Shown here piece by piece: positions 51,297-55,808 of a stretch of DNA of 55,808 nucleotides. The notes beneath the pieces are model-generated. The model saw only the letters and a program-made list of their open reading frames with translations, did no database searches and was not told the DNA's origin. Each line of letters opens with the position of its first letter. Within the stretch, counting starts at the first letter, position 1. The stretch is from an uncultured Oscillibacter sp. GTDB lineage: Bacteria; Bacillota; Clostridia; Oscillospirales; Oscillospiraceae. The position numbers and the translations under genes are program-made. The stretch spans positions 12,878-68,685 of the forward strand of contig CATNDT010000001.1 in NCBI GenBank assembly GCA_950097035.1, written 5' to 3'.

Positions 51297-51563
51297 ATGA
51301 CCGATTTACTTAAACAAGGGGATGTGTGTATCTATTCTTTTGGCAGCAAAAACAAATCCATTGCAATTGTTGAGATCGTAAGGGTGCTGGATGACGTGCG
51401 GGGCGTGGCAGAGATCAAGTTCCTTGACGTGATCATTGATGATACTGGGAACGGTATGTTCAAGTATTTGCATAGGACAGGCAAGACGATGAATGCCAGC
51501 CTCAAGTATCTTCGGAAGAGCGAGAATGAGGATGGCAAAAGCGTGTCAAGGATCGATGCTTGA
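51297..51563 (+). CDS. small ICE accessory protein, unknown
   Basis: An 88-aa soluble protein rich in beta strands (GDVCIYSFGSKNKSIAIVEIVRVL, VAEIKFLDVIIDDTGNGMFKYL), with no family recognised. The ATG at 51297 follows GAGGAGG; the track GTG two codons earlier is within that site. It lies behind small RNA A and its tandem terminators and could be expressed by read-through. Its stop overlaps a possible TTG start of the next ORF. Confidence 0.7.
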   Translation: MTDLLKQGDVCIYSFGSKNKSIAIVEIVRVLDDVRGVAEIKFLDVIIDDTGNGMFKYLHRTGKTMNASLKYLRKSENEDGKSVSRIDA

Positions 51564-51763
51564 GCGCCCCGGTGATTTTCTTTTTGGAGGTGACCGGCAC
51601 GAAAGCAATTCGGATTCAATGGGATGTCGATTGCGACGGCGACGTAGCGTTGCTGCCGGCAGAAATTGAGATTCCAGACGGAATGGAAGATGAAGATGAA
51701 ATCTCAGATTATCTTTCAGATACAACTGGATTTTGTCACAAGGGATATGTCTTGACTGGCTGA
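51560..51763 (+). CDS. small acidic protein with uncertain start
   Basis: A 67-aa frame whose core (IRIQWDVDCDGDVALLPAEIEIPDGMEDEDEISDYLSDTTGFCHKGYVL) resembles small clostridial proteins that begin just before the IRIQWD part. The best ribosome site (GGAGGTGA, 51586-51593) sits seven bases before ACG at 51599, where an ATG would be expected. TTG 51560, overlapping the previous stop, is the alternative. Either the start codon has mutated or translation depends on coupling. No function is recognised. Confidence 0.6.
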   Translation: MSAPVIFFLEVTGTKAIRIQWDVDCDGDVALLPAEIEIPDGMEDEDEISDYLSDTTGFCHKGYVLTG

Positions 51764-51840
51764 TGCAAGAGCTGCCAGCTTCTCGCCCCAAAGCCAGGGA
51801 TAAGTCTGCCCCAGATCTAAACAGTTGAAAGGAACAGAAA

Positions 51841-52029
51841 ATGAAAAAAGGAGACTATATTGATACACCGCGGTTTTGCAAGGTGAAAATCGAGAAAGTG
51901 TTCGGGTGTGAGGCAACGGCCCGCAAGTTTGGGTTTAGGGAACCAACGCACTACAAGGATGGTGAGTACGGTATCCTCGGAAAGCATACCAGCCCCAACC
52001 AAATGATTTTCGCAGCATATAAACGATAA
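51841..52029 (+). CDS. small conserved-looking protein, unknown
   Basis: A 62-aa basic protein (KGDYIDTPRFCKVKIEKVFGCEATARKFGFREPTHY) with a good ribosome site (AAAGGAAC) and a terminator after the stop. Its opening is reminiscent of small proteins encoded next to anti-restriction or DNA-handling genes in ICEs, but I cannot name a family. Codon use fits its neighbours. Confidence 0.65.
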   Translation: MKKGDYIDTPRFCKVKIEKVFGCEATARKFGFREPTHYKDGEYGILGKHTSPNQMIFAAYKR

Positions 52030-52049
52030 CAATTTCCGGCCTCAAAGGA

Positions 52050-52088
52050 AGCGCACAAGCAGTAACATCAACTGCCTGTGCGCTTTTT
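52050..52088 (+). terminator. intrinsic terminator
   Basis: AGCGCACAAGCAG pairs with CTGCCTGTGCGCT (one mismatch) around 9 nt, followed by TTTTT. It ends the 51,297-52,029 group. Confidence 0.88.
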
Positions 52089-52145
52089 CCATATCAAGCC
52101 CCACCTGCAAGGACGCAGGAAAATATATTAAGGAGTGTTGGATCT

Positions 52146-52562
52146 ATGCAAAAGAACGACTACGACTATCTGAAACCCTTTTTTCCCGACATGGAGCAGG
52201 AGAAAGTATTTTGGAGCTTTATCTGCTTCTCGCGGCAGGACTATGCCAGCAAAGTACCGCTGGGGTGCGAAGACGAGATCATGCTTGCGCTCCAGTGTGC
52301 AGACGGCGGCTGCGTTACCGAGATGGCCATTCGCTGGCACAACTTGGGTAAAACGGTCTCCCCGCGGCTGGAGTGCTTTGATGAGGCGTGGCCAATGCTG
52401 CTTGCGCCAAGCTGTGCAAAGGTCATGCAGATGCTGGCTGCGCGGCATGATCAGGACCTGTCTCCCGATGATGTGACACAGATTTTGCTGGAGTCCGGGT
52501 TCAAGGACCTGTCCGACCACCCGTGGAAGGGGGATGGGAAAGGCGGTGAAGGATGTGATTAA
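52146..52562 (+). CDS. ICE accessory protein, unknown
   Basis: A 138-aa soluble protein, mostly helical (MEQEKVFWSFICFSRQDYASKVPLG, MAIRWHNLGKTVSPRLECFDEAWPML, DDVTQILLESGFKDLSDHPW). The ATG follows AAGGAG. No domain is recognised. It overlaps the small Cys-rich ORF that follows. Similar unassigned genes sit between recombinase and DNA ligase in clostridial ICEs. Confidence 0.7.
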   Translation: MQKNDYDYLKPFFPDMEQEKVFWSFICFSRQDYASKVPLGCEDEIMLALQCADGGCVTEMAIRWHNLGKTVSPRLECFDEAWPMLLAPSCAKVMQMLAARHDQDLSPDDVTQILLESGFKDLSDHPWKGDGKGGEGCD

Positions 52563-52728
52563 GCCAAGGCCGCGACGCTGCAGGATCTTCAACTGCGACC
52601 GGCGGCACGGCAACTTCTGCTGTGCAGACTGCGGCTATAAGAAAAGCGGCGGCTGTAAAAACCCCTGTTTGAATGGCCCTGCACGGTGCGGCCAGGTGGC
52701 GCGAGACAAGGGGGTGGCGGGAACATGA
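52534..52728 (+). CDS. small cysteine-rich protein
   Basis: A 64-codon ORF with a metal-binding pattern (CRIFNCDRRHGNFCCADCGYKKSGGCKNPCLNGPARCG, ten Cys in 34 residues). It overlaps the previous gene by 29 nt. The true start may be GTG 52546 or 52555, as the first residues lack conservation clues. It ends in ATGA, where the next gene starts. It probably binds zinc or iron-sulfur; the role is unknown. Confidence 0.65.
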   Translation: MGKAVKDVIKPRPRRCRIFNCDRRHGNFCCADCGYKKSGGCKNPCLNGPARCGQVARDKGVAGT

Positions 52729-53171
52729 TCCCAAAGATCACGCAGCAAGGCCCCAACATTATGGAACGGTTCTGGTGCGGGAAATGCGGCGCCGGCCTGC
52801 CAAACCCCCATCGAGCCGGCGGCAAGGAACCTGCACCCGCTTGGCGTTTCTGTCCCATCTGCGGCGAGCCTATTGAGTATGACAAGGCCGAGCCAGTCCA
52901 ATGGGCGGAGCAAAGCTGTGAACGGTGCGGCTGCAAGCTGATCATGGAGATCCAGCACACACCTCGGAGCTACTTCATAGCTACCAGTGACTATGTGGGC
53001 GGGCCCATCTGCCGCAGCTGCTTGGAGGAACATTGTGCGCAGACCAACTGCCTGCAGTGCGAAATCGGTACATGGCCGGGCTGCCCCTATGAGTGGGGCA
53101 AGAAGTTCGCCTTGGATACTGACGACATCAATGCAGGCAATACGAAAGAAACGGGAGGTACAGCTAAATGA
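52725..53171 (+). CDS. zinc-ribbon accessory protein
   Basis: A 148-aa protein with several CxxC pairs: CGKCGAGL...CPICGEPI, CERCGCKL, CRSCLEEHC, CLQCEIG. The start is ATG 52725, which overlaps the previous stop; the track start 52686 is upstream without a ribosome site. Three zinc centres in so short a chain suggest an adaptor or nucleic-acid binder. It is followed by another coupled small gene. Family not recognised. Confidence 0.68.
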   Translation: MIPKITQQGPNIMERFWCGKCGAGLPNPHRAGGKEPAPAWRFCPICGEPIEYDKAEPVQWAEQSCERCGCKLIMEIQHTPRSYFIATSDYVGGPICRSCLEEHCAQTNCLQCEIGTWPGCPYEWGKKFALDTDDINAGNTKETGGTAK

Positions 53172-53324
53172 GTGAGCAAAACAAAGTCCATAGTGGCCGT
53201 TTTTGTGGGTTCTGGCCCGGAACGTGAAGTCCTGAGCGCCAACTGGGACAATGATGCAGAGATCCTGCGCATCATCCATGAGCTGAACTTCGGGAAATTC
53301 CGAATGCCGCCGCAAAGGGGGTGA
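53172..53324 (+). CDS. 50-aa ORF missed by the track
   Basis: From GTG 53172 the frame encodes SKTKSIVAVFVGSGPEREV, then LSANWDNDAEILRIIHELNF and KFRMPPQRG, a plausible small alpha/beta protein. GGGAGGT lies 12 bases before the GTG. A better-placed ATG at 53168 opens a different frame that stops after 19 codons, so a one-base change near the start may have broken the gene. It ends seven bases before the next start. Confidence 0.5.
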   Translation: MSKTKSIVAVFVGSGPEREVLSANWDNDAEILRIIHELNFGKFRMPPQRG

Positions 53325-53330
53325 TTGAGC

Positions 53331-53894
53331 ATGGATTTTTGGCCTATACTGGAAATGCGCTTGGATTATTGGTCAGTCTTAGACCGGCTTTCTGAAATCG
53401 AGTCATATCCGTGGGACGGTGTGAAAAACGAGTATTATGACGACTATGCTGACCTATTCAATGAAATGGCAGGCCTGTCTGCCGAATTCTACAATGAGTT
53501 TGAGCGGCTGATTCGTGATCTGGAGTACACTTGGAGCCTACCGAAGCGAAAGTTGGAGAACACTGGCATGGAAAATGCACGCGGCGCGGCATGGTTTGAC
53601 ATGGCGGTCTCACTGCTGAATGAAACGGACATGAGTGTTTTATTGGAAAACGAGGGCGTCTATGATCCTGACGATATTGATCGGGAAAGGCAAAAGCGGC
53701 GTAAAGCTGTTCTGGCGCTGACCAAGGAGCAGCAGTTCTCACTCTTTACGCAGGTGTTCCATTTTCTGATGCGGTTCATCCAGCTTTCTCTGGCATTTGA
53801 AACGGTCAAGGGCTCCATTGACGAGCTGGAGCGGCTGAACTCCCTTCGGGAAACGAATGGGCGGTTACAACTGCCGTCCTCTGCCTACTTGTAG
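53331..53894 (+). CDS. helical ICE protein, unknown
   Basis: A 187-aa protein, strongly helical and acidic (LEMRLDYWSVLDRLSEIESYPWDG, LFNEMAGLSAEFYNEFERLIRDLEY, QFSLFTQVFHFLMRFIQLSLAFETVKGSIDELERL). The start is ATG 53331 after AAGGGGGTGA; the track TTG two codons earlier is less likely. No domain is recognised. Promoter and small RNA B follow within 40 nt of the stop. Confidence 0.68.
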   Translation: MDFWPILEMRLDYWSVLDRLSEIESYPWDGVKNEYYDDYADLFNEMAGLSAEFYNEFERLIRDLEYTWSLPKRKLENTGMENARGAAWFDMAVSLLNETDMSVLLENEGVYDPDDIDRERQKRRKAVLALTKEQQFSLFTQVFHFLMRFIQLSLAFETVKGSIDELERLNSLRETNGRLQLPSSAYL

Positions 53895-53931
53895 AAAGAA
53901 ACAGGATGGGATCACATTTCTCAAAACACCC

Positions 53932-53960
53932 TTGCAAATGCCGACGGGAGCAGGTATAAT
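53932..53960 (+). promoter_or_regulatory. promoter of small RNA B
   Basis: TTGCAA, 17 nt, TATAAT, with the predicted start near 53967. It has the same spacing as the promoter of RNA A. Confidence 0.8.
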
Positions 53961-53966
53961 ACTGCT

Positions 53967-54050
53967 ATAAAGTATCAGTAGATTACATCTGTAGTCAAAG
54001 TAACCGTGTATCAAAGCGTCTGAAGGCCTATGGCCTTTAGGCGCTTTTTT
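53967..54050 (+). ncRNA. small structured RNA B, homologue of RNA A
   Basis: It carries the blocks AGTATC, AGATT, GTC, AAGTAACCGTGT and AGCGTC in the same order and nearly the same spacing as RNA A. It ends in GCGTCTGAAGGC/GCCTTTAGGCGC plus six T. In the middle, AGAT-TAC-ATCT corresponds to ATT-GCC-AAT of RNA A, a second compensated stem. No ORF. Confidence 0.7.
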
Positions 54051-54079
54051 ATTATATATGGCCCTTCGGGGCAAAGTTT

Positions 54080-54105
54080 GGGACGCTGGAAGGCGTCCCT
54101 TTTTT
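54080..54105 (+). terminator. second terminator after RNA B
   Basis: GGGACGC pairs with GCGTCCC around 6 nt, followed by six T, 26 nt before the next gene's ATG. A GCCCTTCGGGGC hairpin lies just upstream. The tandem-terminator order repeats that after RNA A. Confidence 0.85.
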
Positions 54106-54131
54106 ATTTCACGAACGAGGAGGTGAACAAC

Positions 54132-54452
54132 ATGGACATTCCACAGCATCTGGAATGTGATACACCAGACTGCATTTACTGGAAAGATGGCGCCTGTGTC
54201 AAAGGGACATCCGTCACGATCCAGGAACACCGCTGTGTGGACTATGAAGAACGTATTGTACTTTCACCGGCGACCGTGACCATCGAATGCAGCGGCGGCG
54301 TGGTTCAGAACGTATATGCCAGCCCGGACCTGCCGCCCATCAGCGTCGACCTGATCGACTTTGACAACCTGCGGGATGCGCCGGAGGAAGAACTGCTCCA
54401 CAGCCAACAGCAGTTGAAAGCGGTAGCCGAGGCCCACACACACATTTTCTGA
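54132..54452 (+). CDS. small cysteine-containing ICE protein, unknown
   Basis: A 106-aa protein with an N-terminal CDTPDCIYWKDGACVKG...HRCVDYEE metal- or disulfide-type cluster and an acidic tail with a coiled segment (EEELLHSQQQLKAVAEAH). The ATG at 54132 follows GAGGAGGTGA. The track start at 54030 lies in the RNA B terminator. It stands 14 nt before the DNA ligase gene and shares its transcript, behind small RNA B. Confidence 0.7.
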   Translation: MDIPQHLECDTPDCIYWKDGACVKGTSVTIQEHRCVDYEERIVLSPATVTIECSGGVVQNVYASPDLPPISVDLIDFDNLRDAPEEELLHSQQQLKAVAEAHTHIF

Positions 54453-54466
54453 AGGAGGAGCACAAT

Positions 54467-55808
54467 ATGACCGAACAAATGAAAACCCTGATCGCCCGGC
54501 TGCTGGAGGCGGATGAAGCCTATTATGGCAGGGATGATCCCATTATGAGCGACTATGAGTATGACCGGCTCTACGACGAACTGATCCGGTTGGAGAAAGA
54601 GAGCGGCATCGTTCTCGCAACCTCGCCCACTCAGCGGGTGCCTGGCGAGGTGCTGGATAGCCTGGCCACGGTGACGCACACCAAGCCCATGCTTTCAGCC
54701 GGCAAAACCAAAGCCATCAATGAGGTCTTCAAGTTCATCGGTGGACGGAAAGTCATCCTCAGCTGGAAGCTGGATGGGCTTACCCTGGTGCTGCGCTATA
54801 AGGAAGGCAAGCTGGTGCAGGCCATCACCCGCGGTGACGGTCTGAAGGGCGAAGATGTTACCCATACCGTGCGGGTCATGGGGAATGTGCCTCTGACGAT
54901 CCCTTGCACTGACCCCTTGGAGGTGCGCGGTGAGGGCGTTGTCAGCTGGCAGAATTTCCGGGCACTCAATGAAACGTTGGAGGATCCCTACTCCCACCCC
55001 AGGAACCTGGCGGCGGGCAGCATCCGGAAGCTGGATGCCAACGAGAGCCGCAAGCGCCGGTTGGAGTTTCTGGCCTTCGACCTCATCAGCGATACGCTGG
55101 GGGGCGCCACCAAATGGGAGCAGCTGCGCTTCATGGCCCAGATGGGCTTTACCACTGTTGGCTATTCCATTCTGGCTGCCAATGCGCCGCTGGAGGCTTT
55201 GGAACAGGCTGTAGCCTGGTATCGCCCAGAGGAATATGCCTATCCTGTGGACGGCTTGATCTTCGAGTATGACGATCTGGATTATGGCCGTTCTTTGGGC
55301 GCTACCGGCCACCATGAAAACCGGCTCATGGCCCTCAAGTGGAAGGATACGCTCTATGAAACGGTGTTCCGCTCTCTGGAGGTAGCCACCACCAGGACTG
55401 GTATGGTCAGCCTTACCGGGGTGTTTGACGACGTAGAGATTGACGGCACTACCGTGAACCACGCCTATCTGCACAATCTTGATATTTTCAAGGCGTTGGC
55501 GCTGGGGCCGGGAGATAAAATCTCCGTTTACAAGGCCAACATGATCATCCCCCAGATCGCGGAGAACCACACCAAGAGCGGCGGCTGTCCCATCCCCTTT
55601 GTCTGCCCCTGTTGCGGGGAGTCATTGATGATCCACAAGAGTACCGGCGGCACAAGACAGCTTTATTGCGAGAACCCCGCCTGCCCGGCCAAGCTGGTAC
55701 GCAAATTTGTCCACTTCTGCAGCAAGACCCGGATGGAGATCGAGGGACTAGCAGAGCAGACGCTGGAGACCTTTGTGGACCGCGGCTGGGTCAAGAATTT
55801 CGGGGACC
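54467..55808 (+). CDS. ligA: NAD-dependent DNA ligase, 3' end cut by the window
   Basis: The first 447 residues of a LigA-type ligase. The Ia domain is YYGRDDPIMSDYEYDRLYDELIRLE, with SPTQRV after it. The adenylation motif is WKLDGL (Lys about 101). Further conserved parts are TRGDGLKGEDVTHTV, NPRNLAAGSI-like HPRNLAAGSIRKLD, DGLIFEYDDLDY, an OB region and the Cys4 finger CPCCGE...CENPAC. GGAGGAG precedes the ATG. BRCT and HhH parts lie beyond the end if present. Being in the ICE, it is probably an accessory ligase rather than the chromosomal one. It is missing from the ORF track because it has no stop in the window. Confidence 0.95.
   Translation, partial: MTEQMKTLIARLLEADEAYYGRDDPIMSDYEYDRLYDELIRLEKESGIVLATSPTQRVPGEVLDSLATVTHTKPMLSAGKTKAINEVFKFIGGRKVILSWKLDGLTLVLRYKEGKLVQAITRGDGLKGEDVTHTVRVMGNVPLTIPCTDPLEVRGEGVVSWQNFRALNETLEDPYSHPRNLAAGSIRKLDANESRKRRLEFLAFDLISDTLGGATKWEQLRFMAQMGFTTVGYSILAANAPLEALEQAVAWYRPEEYAYPVDGLIFEYDDLDYGRSLGATGHHENRLMALKWKDTLYETVFRSLEVATTRTGMVSLTGVFDDVEIDGTTVNHAYLHNLDIFKALALGPGDKISVYKANMIIPQIAENHTKSGGCPIPFVCPCCGESLMIHKSTGGTRQLYCENPACPAKLVRKFVHFCSKTRMEIEGLAEQTLETFVDRGWVKNFGD

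Overview
The window reads as high-GC Bacillota, most likely a gut Oscillospiraceae/Clostridia relative. The indications are strong AGGAGG-type ribosome sites, many ATGA overlaps, NarL-type two-component genes, dockerin and SLH surface proteins, and a conjugative transfer module of the PrgI/VirB4/VirD4 kind found in clostridial integrative conjugative elements (ICEs). No species can be named from sequence alone.

Layout. (1) 1-12,361: ICE transfer and regulation genes on the plus strand. They are an NlpC/P60 wall hydrolase, PrgI-like protein, VirB4 ATPase, two DUF proteins, a small ORF, a possible replication-relaxation-like protein, VirD4 coupling ATPase, S1-domain protein, a secreted membrane protein, a DUF3268 zinc-finger protein behind a strong promoter and a long terminator-like hairpin, and a small sigma-like factor. 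(2) 12,362-13,870: an AAA/DUF4143 ATPase with its own promoter. (3) 13,871-47,072: a 33-kb block that looks like cargo. It contains a solute-binding lipoprotein with a membrane-bound LuxR-type regulator; a zinc protein with a lipoprotein-7TM pseudokinase, an active-looking histidine kinase and a NarL-type response regulator; a surface operon (pseudo-receiver, two dockerin proteins and a 1567-aa SLH protein with a possible cohesin-like N-terminus); and a 14-kb envelope operon with SPFH, TPM, TFIIB-type zinc ribbon, AIM24 and several lipoproteins, ending in a second pseudo-receiver. (4) 47,251-55,808: ICE genes resume with an XRE repressor (minus strand), a leader-controlled sigma-like factor, an HTH protein, tyrosine recombinase, RhuM-family protein, small accessory genes, and a NAD-dependent DNA ligase cut by the window end.

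Main discovery. The 17-bp palindrome CTACCCGCTRCGGGTAG occurs four times in the cargo block (13,901; 22,058; 32,474; 46,954, the last with one mismatch). In all four copies exactly 22 nt separate it from a TANNAT -10 element. The palindrome therefore replaces the -35 element and is centred near -43, the class II activator position. The sites head the solute-binding/LuxR operon, the dockerin/SLH operon, the envelope operon and a deletion remnant. This describes a self-contained regulon: envelope or ligand sensors feed a LuxR/NarL-type activator, which switches on surface-complex and membrane-stress genes. The stress operon resembles Bacillus subtilis ydjGHI but has no pspA gene in view.

Other signals include two homologous promoter-driven small RNAs (about 51,063 and 53,967) with compensatory differences in their terminator stems, a structured leader before the DUF3268 gene, a leader-peptide/hairpin region before the sigma-like gene, mutually exclusive hairpins over a ribosome site at 10,391-10,433, and three repeats beside the recombinase.
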